From: Turneriella parva
GTDB lineage: Bacteria > Spirochaetota > Leptospiria > Turneriellales > Turneriellaceae
Reading direction: 5' to 3'
Assembly: GCA_020719945.1 (NCBI GenBank)
Contig: DYPL01000001.1
Coordinates: 3,528 to 67,527, forward strand
DNA: 64,000 bases
Shown: in pieces, positions 45,373 to 53,068 of the stretch
Position numbering within the stretch: position 1 is the first letter of the stretch
How the letters are laid out: each line of letters begins with the position of its first letter
Position numbers and translations under genes: made by a program
The notes under the pieces: model-generated
Database searches by the model: none
What the model saw: only the letters and a program-made list of their open reading frames with translations
Told to the model about the DNA's origin: nothing

Positions 45373-46588
45373 TGTCCTTCCAGCCACAATAGCTACCCCA
45401 AATGCGCAGCACCCTGTGAGAGTGAGGGTGAGAGTGTTCAAACTCAAATAGAATAGAATTTTTCTGTCGAATGGATAGTTTTTGTTCGTTAATTAATTTG
45501 CGAACACTCTTATGCCCGTAGTGGAGCATGATAACGTCTTTTTTGGTTAGATCATTAAATCGTTTTGTAGGGCCCTGGATGGTTGTGGGAGGAAGGCATA
45601 CAGATCTGCCTTTTCGGAAAACAATAAAATTTATATTTCCCTGTTTCTCTATTTCTGCAACAAACGGCCCATAACGGAAAAATAACTTGTTCAGAAAAAT
45701 TCTTCGATGTGATGTGTTAAGGACGCCTAAACCAAGCTTGCGCATTGCACGACCAAGCAATATTTCCCTGTCTACCTCTGGCAACAGAAGATATTTTTCC
45801 AAAGGATAAACAAATTCTCTATCCGGGACCACCATTTGCAATAGAGAAAGAATCTTGAGGATTCTATTTTCGCGGGCCTCCCGCTCTGACAGGAAAAGGA
45901 GAGCGCTTTGGCGTATGCCATCCAGATTCCAGATGGGTAATGCAGATCGCAAAACAACTCTTCTAATTTTTTTTGAATCATTTTCGGGATCTTCCCACCA
46001 GGGCAAATTATTCTCTTCTGCTAATTTCCGAATAGAGGCCCTGTCAGTCAGGGCGAGAGGACGAACTTCGTTAATTCCGTATTCATTAGTAACAAATGGA
46101 AATGGTGCCAAAGCTTGAGGCGAAGCCCCGCGGTTTATTTTTAAGACAAGAGTTTCGTACCAGTCATTTAAATTATGCCCCCAAAAAACAATGCCATTGG
46201 GAGACGCTAACCGGCAGGCAAGTCTCCGGCGAACGAGAGAACCTGCCCGTTCAAAGGAGGTCTTCATCATACGAGCGATTCGGGGGACATTTCTTTTGTA
46301 GCAAATAAGTTGGGCCTCCTCAAATCCATTCTTCTTGAGTAAAAGGAGGTGTTCTCTTAAAATCGATTTTCTATCTTCCTGTACCGACTCTGGGTAGGGA
46401 ATAGAATGATCAACACAGACGAGAGTTATACTGGGAGGGGGAGAAAGTACTTTGGCTGTCTGCATGAGTACAAGCAAACTTACGGTAGAATCTGCACCGC
46501 CCGATGTAAACAGAAACCAGTCTTTTGATTGTAGTTGGTGCTTTGTAAAAACGCTGGTAAGATTATTTGAGAGCGCGTCCAAGTTCAT
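45317..46588 (-). CDS. tilS: tRNA(Ile)-lysidine synthase
   Basis: Modifies C34 of tRNA-Ile(CAU) to lysidine so that it reads AUA, an essential step. The PP-loop ATPase motif is FTSGGADSTVSLLVLM at residue 29. VCVDHSIP, GHNLNDWYETLVLKINRG and RPLALTDRASIRKLAEENNLPWWEDPEND are typical. The C-terminal domain is present; total 423 aa. It overlaps pth by 26 nt and is convergent with the DUF4416-like gene. Confidence 0.92.
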   Translation of the reverse strand: MNLDALSNNLTSVFTKHQLQSKDWFLFTSGGADSTVSLLVLMQTAKVLSPPPSITLVCVDHSIPYPESVQEDRKSILREHLLLLKKNGFEEAQLICYKRNVPRIARMMKTSFERAGSLVRRRLACRLASPNGIVFWGHNLNDWYETLVLKINRGASPQALAPFPFVTNEYGINEVRPLALTDRASIRKLAEENNLPWWEDPENDSKKIRRVVLRSALPIWNLDGIRQSALLFLSEREARENRILKILSLLQMVVPDREFVYPLEKYLLLPEVDREILLGRAMRKLGLGVLNTSHRRIFLNKLFFRYGPFVAEIEKQGNINFIVFRKGRSVCLPPTTIQGPTKRFNDLTKKDVIMLHYGHKSVRKLINEQKLSIRQKNSILFEFEHSHPHSHRVLRIWGSYCGWKDISEVSQSERRAKNERRIE

Positions 46589-47150
46589 ATCGGCTTAGAA
46601 CGTCTTTGATATCCTGTGTTAGAATGGAGCGCAATGCTGCTTCTGCATCATTAATAACGTTAATAATTTTCAAATTTTCTTTGGGTTGAAAATCGGAGAG
46701 AACAAACTTCTCTATTTTGGGTTCTGGCATGTTTTCTTCGGGAAGAGGACCAACGCCAACGCGAATACGAATAAACTTATCGGATTTCAGCTCTTTGGCG
46801 ATAGAAAGAATCCCTTCATGATTAATTTCTACCGGGCCTCTCGCAACCTGAACTTCTCCATATAAAATATTATAGTCGTCATACACGATAATAATATTTT
46901 CCACTCGAACGCGCAAAAAGGAGGCTATGTAAAGCACAGCCTCCCCGGAAAGGTTCATAAAAGTCTGCGGTTTTAGAAGGACAATTTTGTGCCCTTCAAA
47001 ATCGCCCTGCCCTAGAAGGGATTTCTTTTTTTTCGTTTTGATCTGGATACTGGTGTTGTTTGCGATTACGTCTACAATCTTAAACCCAATATTCCGGCGA
47101 TTGTTCATGTATCTATCGCCCGGATTGCCGAGACCAATAACTAATTTCAT
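46563..47150 (-). CDS. pth: peptidyl-tRNA hydrolase homologue with altered active site
   Basis: A 195-aa protein clearly of the Pth family: VIGLGNPGDRYMNNRRNIGF, LLKPQTFMNLSGEAV and IIVYDDYNILYGEVQVARG. Two catalytic positions differ. The TRHNxG segment is NRRNIG, so the catalytic histidine (His20 in E. coli) is arginine. GGHNG is INHEG, so Asn114 is glutamate. Asn10, Asn68, Asp93 and His113 equivalents are kept. It may be inactive, or act on another substrate. Position between rplY and tilS is the standard pth locus. Confidence 0.85.
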   Translation of the reverse strand: MKLVIGLGNPGDRYMNNRRNIGFKIVDVIANNTSIQIKTKKKKSLLGQGDFEGHKIVLLKPQTFMNLSGEAVLYIASFLRVRVENIIIVYDDYNILYGEVQVARGPVEINHEGILSIAKELKSDKFIRIRVGVGPLPEENMPEPKIEKFVLSDFQPKENLKIINVINDAEAALRSILTQDIKDVLSRYELGRALK

Positions 47151-47167
47151 GCTGTTCCCTTCTGCTA

Positions 47168-47740
47168 TCAGGCAGTTTCCTCTGTAGTTTCCAGTTTAGC
47201 TGGTTTGGCAATATGGCAAACAATCGGATTTCCTTCCATAAGAATTTTAGTATCTGGCGGGAGAGGAAGGTCATCTGTGTGGATACCTTCGCCCATCTGG
47301 AGGTGCGAAATATCTACATTGAGTGCCGGAGTCAGGTGTCTTGGGAATGTTTCGATTTCTACTTCGTGCAGGAAAGTTTCCAGAACGCCGCCTGCAATTA
47401 CACCAGCGGGTTTGCCTTCAAGGTGAATTGGAATATGCGTTTTGATTCTTTCTCCGAAAGTGACACGGTAAAAATCGAGGTGCAGAACCTGATCTGTGAC
47501 AGGGTGCATTTGAAAGTCTTTCACAAATGCTGTTTCTGTCTTCCCGTCAATTTCGAGATCGTACAGCTGCGATTCAGAAATTCCATAAACAAACAGTTTG
47601 CGGATATCATCAGAAAGAATTTCAATATGATCCGTTTTCCCATGGTTGTAAATTACTGCCGGTACAAAGCCAGATGCTCTGATTTTTGCAGATTTTGTTT
47701 TGAGGTCGCGTTTTTTCGCTTTGATTACTATGCGTTCCAT
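47168..47740 (-). CDS. rplY: 50S ribosomal protein L25 / general stress protein Ctc
   Basis: A 190-aa 5S-rRNA-binding protein of the long (TL5/Ctc) form. KRDLKTKSAKIRASGFVPAVIYNHGK, the middle VLHLDFYRVTFGERI and the C-terminal beta domain with GVLETFLHEVEIETFPRHLTPALNVDISHLQMGEGIHTDDL are typical. Follows prs in the conserved prs-rplY-pth order. Confidence 0.94.
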   Translation of the reverse strand: MERIVIKAKKRDLKTKSAKIRASGFVPAVIYNHGKTDHIEILSDDIRKLFVYGISESQLYDLEIDGKTETAFVKDFQMHPVTDQVLHLDFYRVTFGERIKTHIPIHLEGKPAGVIAGGVLETFLHEVEIETFPRHLTPALNVDISHLQMGEGIHTDDLPLPPDTKILMEGNPIVCHIAKPAKLETTEETA

Positions 47741-47764
47741 TTTATCTCCTTTAATTAATACAAG

Positions 47765-48706
47765 TTACAGGAAGAGCGAGCTGACAGATCTCTCTTCGTG
47801 TATCCTCAAAATCGCTTCTCCAATAAGCGGAGCAACCGAGAGGATTTTTAAATTATCCAGCCTTTTTTGCGGTGGGATCACCAGCGTATTAGTTACGATA
47901 ATTTCATCTATAGGGGCTTCGCGCAATCTTTCAATTGCGGGCCCGGAAAGAACGCCATGCGTGGCAGCAGCCAGAACTTTTTTGGCTCCCTGTGCTTTCA
48001 GAGCAATCGCGGCTTTTGCGATAGTTCCCGCAGTATCGATCATGTCGTCTATAAGCAGGGTGTTTTTCCCGGCCACATTCCCGACAATGTTCATGACTTC
48101 GGACTCATTTGCTCGTTCGCGGCGTTTATCAATAATGGCAAGGCCGGCATCGAGATGCTTGGCAAAAAAACGGGCTCTCTCAGCCCCGCCAGAATCAGGT
48201 GAAACAATGACGAGATCCGAAAGGTTAAGCTCTTTAAAGTATTTTACAAGAACGGGAGAGGAAGAAAGATGATCTACCGGGATTTCAAAAAAGCCCTGAA
48301 TCTGATCGGCATGGAGGTCCATGGAAATAACGCGACGCACGCCAACCGCTTCTAACACAGTCGCTACAAGCTTGGCAGAAATGGGAACGCGCGGTTGTAC
48401 TTTTCTGTCCTGGCGGCCATATCCATAGTAGGGAATTACGACGGTAATGCGCCGGGTAGACGCCCTGCGAAGAGCATCTACAATCAGAAGCAGCTCCATT
48501 ATGTTATCGTTAGCAGGTGCTCCCGTAGATTGAATTACGAAAACATCTGCCCCGCGCACGTTGTCCGTAATTTTGACCGAGATCTCTTCGTCGGAGAAGC
48601 GCTTTATTTCAATGGGGCTAAGGTCCACTCCCATATATCGGGAAATTTCACGGGAGAGTTCCTGATTGGAGGTTCCCGCAAGAATTTTCATTTCGGCTTC
48701 TACCAT
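47765..48706 (-). CDS. prs: ribose-phosphate pyrophosphokinase
   Basis: Makes PRPP from ribose 5-phosphate and ATP, 313 aa. KILAGTSNQELSREISRYMG, VQPRVPISAKLVA, ISMDLHADQIQGFFEIPVDHL and the PRPP loop NTLLIDDMIDTAGTIAKAA are diagnostic. The first ATG shares a base with the glmU stop (TAATG); a second ATG at 48691 fits the usual N-terminus better. Confidence 0.96.
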   Translation of the reverse strand: MVEAEMKILAGTSNQELSREISRYMGVDLSPIEIKRFSDEEISVKITDNVRGADVFVIQSTGAPANDNIMELLLIVDALRRASTRRITVVIPYYGYGRQDRKVQPRVPISAKLVATVLEAVGVRRVISMDLHADQIQGFFEIPVDHLSSSPVLVKYFKELNLSDLVIVSPDSGGAERARFFAKHLDAGLAIIDKRRERANESEVMNIVGNVAGKNTLLIDDMIDTAGTIAKAAIALKAQGAKKVLAAATHGVLSGPAIERLREAPIDEIIVTNTLVIPPQKRLDNLKILSVAPLIGEAILRIHEERSVSSLFL

Positions 48707-49491
48707 TAGAAAACTCCCTGCGCAAGGCGCGACTCAAGATAGGCAAGTTGTTCAGGTGAATTAACACCAAGAAATTCGTCCGGATTCTGTGAGCGGAAAA
48801 CAATAAACTTATAACCATTATTTTTCATCAATTCCACGATATCTGTCAAGTAGAACTCACCCTGTGCATTATTGTTCTCAATGCGATGAATCTGGGTGCG
48901 CAGGACGGAAAGGCGGAAAACGAAGACTCCGGTGTTTACTTCTCGTACTGTTTTTTCGTTCTCAGATGCATCTTTTTCTTCTATAATTTTGAGTAGTTCA
49001 TTGTTGTTGTCACGAATAATTCTACCATATCCGGTTGGATCCGCAAGATCCATACTTATCACAAGGCCGTCTGCGTTTTCTTCCAGAAGCAGATGATAGC
49101 TTTTTATCATGGTTTCGGGAGTTATAAGAGGAACATCGCCATATAAAACAATGGCAAAGTCTGCACTGCTGCTCAAGTAAGGCTCAGAGACAGCTACAGC
49201 ATGACCTGTTCCCTTTTGTTCTTCTTGTACAGCGAACGATATTTCTGAAGCTAATCGAGATTCTTGGATATACGAACCAACCGTGCTGCGAACTTCGTCT
49301 TTGCCATAACCAATAATGACCGTTGCTTTTTGTATTTGAGCCTTGGAGAGATTGTTGAGTACGTGCAGAAGCATGGGCTTGCCCGCGAGTGGGTGTAAAA
49401 CCTTCGGGAGGGGACTCTTCATCCTGGTGCCCTTACCAGCCGCCAGAACAATTGCCTGCAATTTTGTCATGTCTGGACTTGTGTTCAGCAT
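48706..49491 (-). CDS. glmU: UDP-GlcNAc pyrophosphorylase, GlmU N-terminal domain only
   Basis: Nucleotidyltransferase domain of GlmU, 261 aa. AIVLAAGKGTRMKSPLPKVLHPLAGKPML, then EQKGTGHAV, YGDVPLI and EVNTGVF are conserved. The left-handed beta-helix acetyltransferase domain of full GlmU (about 450 aa) is missing, so GlcN-1-P acetylation must be done by another protein. ATG at 49491 follows GGAAGAAAAA; the longer frame to 49551 runs into the tRNA and is rejected. Confidence 0.88.
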   Translation of the reverse strand: MLNTSPDMTKLQAIVLAAGKGTRMKSPLPKVLHPLAGKPMLLHVLNNLSKAQIQKATVIIGYGKDEVRSTVGSYIQESRLASEISFAVQEEQKGTGHAVAVSEPYLSSSADFAIVLYGDVPLITPETMIKSYHLLLEENADGLVISMDLADPTGYGRIIRDNNNELLKIIEEKDASENEKTVREVNTGVFVFRLSVLRTQIHRIENNNAQGEFYLTDIVELMKNNGYKFIVFRSQNPDEFLGVNSPEQLAYLESRLAQGVF

Positions 49492-49511
49492 TTTTTCTTC
49501 CGACGTTTTTG

Positions 49512-49583
49512 CTGGGCCGGGAGGATTCGAACCTCCGTATGGCGGTACCAAAAACCGCTGCCTTACCGCTTGGCGACGGCCCA
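49512..49583 (-). tRNA. tRNA-Gln (UUG)
   Basis: On the minus strand a 72-nt cloverleaf. The acceptor arms are TGGGCCG and CGGCCCA with discriminator G, the anticodon loop TTTTGGT carries the anticodon TTG, and the T-arm contains GGTTCGAATCC. CCA is not encoded (GCAAAA follows the acceptor). It lies between ispE and glmU in the same orientation and is probably processed from the operon transcript. Confidence 0.95.
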
Positions 49584-49619
49584 GTGTTTATCTGCTGAAA
49601 AGCTTTACTGGAAAACCTT

Positions 49620-50696
49620 TCAGAAGCTTTGGATCGAATACCAGTTTATATGCGAGATATCTCTTTGCAATGTTTCCAGCGCACGAGTAACCTTTCCGGA
49701 ATCCGGGTCACCAGGGGAGATGGCATAAAAAGATGAACCACTTCCGCTCATCCCGTAAAAAACATTCTGCCCGGTTTCCAGTGAAAGAGTGCGACTAAGG
49801 GCATCCATTCCACTCTGCAGAATCATGCCGTTTTCTGGAAATAACCGTACAGCTACATCAAGAAATTCATTAAAAGCAAGCGTTGAATCTGCTGGAATTG
49901 CCTGTTCCCATTGGAAAAGAAATTCTTTCAATTCTTTGCTGCGCTGTTCTGCAAATGGGAGGGATAGACCGTTGGAGCCGTTATCCTTCCAGACTCTTTT
50001 CAATAAACTTGCGCACTCCCTGAAAGAATGCGCAAGTACAGACTTGTTTTCCGCATCACTTTGTAAAGTCTTTTTCAGCTCTGCAAACATAACTCGGGTA
50101 GAAAAACCAAAATCAGGAATCCCTGCAATACCTGCAAACGAAGGGAAATGAATTTCTGTAATGACTTCTCCCTGGCCGCTCACAAGAGAAGGAACAGGAT
50201 TTAAAAAGAATGGAATATCGGATCCTATCGAAAGACTTCTATCCCGGAGGGCCGGATACATTCTTTCATAATCGTCCGGAGGGAGCATGCTGGCCAAGTG
50301 TTTCAGAATGGTTCCGGCATTAGAGCTGCCGCCGCCGAGCCCTGCGGGAGAAGGTATTCTTTTTTCAATGGTTACGTCCAGTTTAGGAAGCGGCGGCAAA
50401 TTGTGTTCGCGCAGAATTTCGGAAAAGAGAGAGAGGGCTTTTCCGATCAGGTTTTCCGAAAGCTGATCGGAGGAAAAAGCAGGCTTGAGCTTTTCTTCAA
50501 AGTGAGTGGGCAGCCTGGAAATAAAATGCGCCTTCCCATGGCCCCGTTCAAGGTAGAGGGTGTCTTGCAGGGAAACAGGCAGGAACAGGCTTACTATATG
50601 GTGAAATCCATCTGGTTTTCGGAAGGGAATCCACAAACCAAAATTAATTTTCGCAGGCGACGCAATAGCTGCGCGAGAGGAAAAATCAAGGTTCAT
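49620..50696 (-). CDS. ispE: 4-(cytidine 5'-diphospho)-2-C-methyl-D-erythritol kinase
   Basis: GHMP kinase of the MEP isoprenoid pathway, 358 aa, longer than the usual 280-300. N-terminal SPAKINFGLWIPFRKPDGFHHI and the ATP loop IPSPAGLGGGSSNAGTIL are diagnostic, as is GMSGSGSSFYAI in the C-terminal half. ATG at 50696 follows GGTGAG and overlaps atpZ by 11 nt. Followed by tRNA-Gln, glmU, prs, rplY and pth. Confidence 0.92.
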   Translation of the reverse strand: MNLDFSSRAAIASPAKINFGLWIPFRKPDGFHHIVSLFLPVSLQDTLYLERGHGKAHFISRLPTHFEEKLKPAFSSDQLSENLIGKALSLFSEILREHNLPPLPKLDVTIEKRIPSPAGLGGGSSNAGTILKHLASMLPPDDYERMYPALRDRSLSIGSDIPFFLNPVPSLVSGQGEVITEIHFPSFAGIAGIPDFGFSTRVMFAELKKTLQSDAENKSVLAHSFRECASLLKRVWKDNGSNGLSLPFAEQRSKELKEFLFQWEQAIPADSTLAFNEFLDVAVRLFPENGMILQSGMDALSRTLSLETGQNVFYGMSGSGSSFYAISPGDPDSGKVTRALETLQRDISHINWYSIQSF

Positions 50697-51015
50697 TATC
50701 GCTCTCACCACCTATGGATATTGCTCCACGGATAACGCGGTATAATCCCAACCCAAACCCAAGCATGGTTCCAATAAAAAAGAAGATGGGCTTTGTTTTC
50801 CAGAGCTTGTCGAGATAAAAACCACCGAATGAGAAAATTATTAAAAATGTAAGAAACTCAAATCCAATCTGGCTTACTTTTCCGATGCTTTGCAGCTTTC
50901 CACCGGATCCGGCAGATGGATTTTTAATCTCGTGATGTTTACGCGCCTGTGTTTCCGAAGCCTGCAGCGAGTCGAGGTCCGACCGCAATTTTTCAATTTC
51001 CTCTCGCGATAACAT
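50686..51015 (-). CDS. AtpZ/AtpI-family membrane protein
   Basis: A 109-aa protein: a charged N-terminal coiled stretch, then two membrane helices (GFEFLTFLIIFSFGGFYLDKLW and FFFIGTMLGFGLGLYRVI) of the AtpZ/AtpI type that assists assembly or Mg2+ supply of the ATP synthase. The rest of the atp operon is not adjacent. It heads the ispE operon. Confidence 0.8.
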   Translation of the reverse strand: MLSREEIEKLRSDLDSLQASETQARKHHEIKNPSAGSGGKLQSIGKVSQIGFEFLTFLIIFSFGGFYLDKLWKTKPIFFFIGTMLGFGLGLYRVIRGAISIGGESDNEP

Positions 51016-51111
51016 GGTTCAAAACGGGAGTCAGAGGCGCCCTGTCAATCAATGCTTATTTGATACTGATTGCATTGGCCCCAGTACCTCCGCTTTCCCT
51101 GTAAGCGAAGC

Positions 51112-51140
51112 AAAAGTTAAGCATGGCAACAAGCCGATAA
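51112..51140 (+). promoter_or_regulatory. sigma-28-like promoter with perfect -10
   Basis: GCCGATAA at 51133-51140 equals the FliA -10 consensus. The -35 is weak: AAAAGTTA (51112-51119) with a 13-nt rather than 11-nt spacer. The ATG at 51147 lies 7 nt after the -10 element, the same geometry as at 59689-59696. Confidence 0.4.
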
Positions 51141-51146
51141 TGAATT

Positions 51147-51893
51147 ATGGCAAGTCCCGGCTTTTTATCGAAAACAATAATGAAGCAGATTGAGCGTGAG
51201 AGAATGCGCATTGGCGGAGCGCGCATTGTTACAGACGATATCAATAAGCTCAAGGGTCTAACGACCGATCCGGAAATTCCTGAAGCCGATAAAATCAATT
51301 CTTACAGAGAGGCTGTAACCATAGAATACTACATTCCCAAAGAAAGCCGTTTTGCCTATGAAGTAAAGAATCTTTACATTCCGTTGCACGATCCCATTCC
51401 AAAAAACGACGACCAGCGTCGCGTTGCTGAATACTTTCTGGAAAAAAAAAAGCCGATTGATATGGTGGAGGTGATGAACGTATTTCCTCAGTACCTCGCA
51501 ACAATTCTTCAATATTTTAATCCCATCATGCACATTCACGAATTTCTTTCCAGAGAACTCCAGACGGGGCTCAACGATGATCTGCCCTCATCTGTGCGCA
51601 GGGCAATGTACTTAACCGAAGTGCTGCGCAAATATGAGCCTACACTCCCATCACTGGAATTGGTGGGCGATTATACCACGTTTAATCTGAACTGGTTTGT
51701 GCGCTATTTTAACGAACGCAGTATTGAAATATCGCTGGAAGACCCCACAGTGGAGTATCTTATAAAACACCATTTGCACGCAATGGAGCAGCTTGGCCAA
51801 CGCGAAACCGAACGCTTTTATATTTTGAAGGACATATATCTGGAGCAGGCATTTTCTAACATTGAAGAAGACTTTGCTGATGAGTTTGTGTGA
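51147..51893 (+). CDS. hypothetical protein
   Basis: A 248-aa soluble, mostly helical protein rich in charged and aromatic residues. No signal peptide, no membrane segment and no motif I recognise. No Shine-Dalgarno lies before the ATG; a perfect FliA -10 element ends 7 nt upstream, which suggests flagellar-class expression and a leaderless message. A second Met at residue 12 is an alternative start. Confidence 0.7.
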   Translation: MASPGFLSKTIMKQIERERMRIGGARIVTDDINKLKGLTTDPEIPEADKINSYREAVTIEYYIPKESRFAYEVKNLYIPLHDPIPKNDDQRRVAEYFLEKKKPIDMVEVMNVFPQYLATILQYFNPIMHIHEFLSRELQTGLNDDLPSSVRRAMYLTEVLRKYEPTLPSLELVGDYTTFNLNWFVRYFNERSIEISLEDPTVEYLIKHHLHAMEQLGQRETERFYILKDIYLEQAFSNIEEDFADEFV

Positions 51894-51903
51894 TATCTTT
51901 TAG

Positions 51904-52821
51904 TTAAAACTCTGCGCGCAGCCCTGCGCCCATTCCCGCAGAATAATCTTCCACAGAGGGAGAATAAAAAACGGTAGTGACAATACTGATCCCGGCAGAT
52001 AAAACGAGAAGTTTAAAGCCTGCAGAAATTTCGTGCAGTGGGTGCGTTATTCCCGCAAAAGAATTCGATTTTTCCCGTTCTCCATGAAACGGAAAGACAG
52101 ATGACCATGAGACAAAGGGAATCCAGGGGAAAAGAATGTCCGAGTTCATCACTACAGAGGCTTCGAGGGCATCGTTGGCAAAATTGTTTGTATAGAAAAA
52201 GTTTTCTGGTTTGTCGGGATGAAACCCAAGCCAGCGGTTCCAAGCACTTTCGCTGAATATATTAAGATCCAGTCCACTGAAAATGCCTGGTTCCTGTCCC
52301 TCCCCCTTGTGCATGCGGCCCGCATACCACAGGTTCGACTGAAAATCTATTGCCCCAAACTGTGTAAAAACAGCGGCCCCCAGTTTCCATTCGGGGTAGC
52401 CGTAATGTTCCACGGGAATCACGCCCTTTTCTGAAAATTGTAAGCCATTGCCCGGGCTTAATTCTATCATGGTATTGATTAGGTTCTGGTCTCTGCTGAA
52501 TATGGAATGAAAGAAAGACAGAGAAATATCGCCAAGACCCGATTGCGGAGTATCGCCAATCGTCTCAAACATGGGAATATTGATTTCCATTTCCATTGAG
52601 TCTGTAACGGGAAGAGTAAGGCGCTGTTCACGGAAAAAGAAAACAGTTTTGGATGAAAAATAGATTTTTTGGTATGCGTCCAGGGCAGAAAAGCCAGACT
52701 CGGTGATATGAACCGTGCGAAGGCGATGGATTGTAATGGAGAAGATAGGGACGGAAAAAAGAAGAAGCCCCAGAATTACCAAGAACTTCTTCCCAAAGCT
52801 AAAAACCGGAAAAACCGGCAA
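51904..52821 (-). CDS. putative outer-membrane beta-barrel protein
   Basis: A 305-aa protein with a signal peptide (FLVILGLLLFSVPIFS). Alternating hydrophobic strands follow (for example SMEMEINIPMFETIG and EWKLGAAVFTQFGAIDFQSNLWY), and the chain ends in Phe (AGLRAEF), the usual end of an outer-membrane barrel. Start is taken as TTG at 52821, nine nt after AAGG and five nt past the small ORF upstream. Function unknown. Confidence 0.65.
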   Translation of the reverse strand: MPVFPVFSFGKKFLVILGLLLFSVPIFSITIHRLRTVHITESGFSALDAYQKIYFSSKTVFFFREQRLTLPVTDSMEMEINIPMFETIGDTPQSGLGDISLSFFHSIFSRDQNLINTMIELSPGNGLQFSEKGVIPVEHYGYPEWKLGAAVFTQFGAIDFQSNLWYAGRMHKGEGQEPGIFSGLDLNIFSESAWNRWLGFHPDKPENFFYTNNFANDALEASVVMNSDILFPWIPFVSWSSVFPFHGEREKSNSFAGITHPLHEISAGFKLLVLSAGISIVTTVFYSPSVEDYSAGMGAGLRAEF

Positions 52822-52826
52822 CAGTC

Positions 52827-52970
52827 TTAGCCTTTTTTGTTGTTTTGCTTTACATAGTACCAAACTGCGAATCCGCCCATTCCAACGAGAAAGGCCACAG
52901 TGAGTGCGGACCAGAGGATTGGTTGTAAGTCAAAGCTGTTGTTAAATGCTGCAAATATTTCCATATTCAT
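52827..52970 (-). CDS. 47-aa small membrane protein
   Basis: On the minus strand ATG at 52970 follows a good Shine-Dalgarno (AAGGGAG). The frame starts with MNMEIFAAFNNSF and encodes one membrane helix (ILWSALTVAFLVGMGGFAVWYYV), ending in a basic tail KQNNKKG. It lies directly upstream of the barrel gene and is likely translated with it. Its size and shape recall small subunits of membrane complexes, but no family is recognised. Confidence 0.7.
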   Translation of the reverse strand: MNMEIFAAFNNSFDLQPILWSALTVAFLVGMGGFAVWYYVKQNNKKG

Positions 52971-53068
52971 CTCCCTTTTATAAATTCCTGACAGAGACTT
53001 TTTTTTTTAGATAAAGAGGCAACCATTTTTTATTTTTTCCGCACCGGGGGAAAAGTACTGGTCTTTTT

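Noticed and set aside
47213-48272. Two plus-strand frames of 181 and 190 codons
   Set aside because: They lie opposite rplY and prs and have no motifs or ribosome sites.
49492-49551. Upstream extension of the glmU frame
   Set aside because: It reads through the 3' half of tRNA-Gln. The Shine-Dalgarno and the family N-terminus place the start at 49491.
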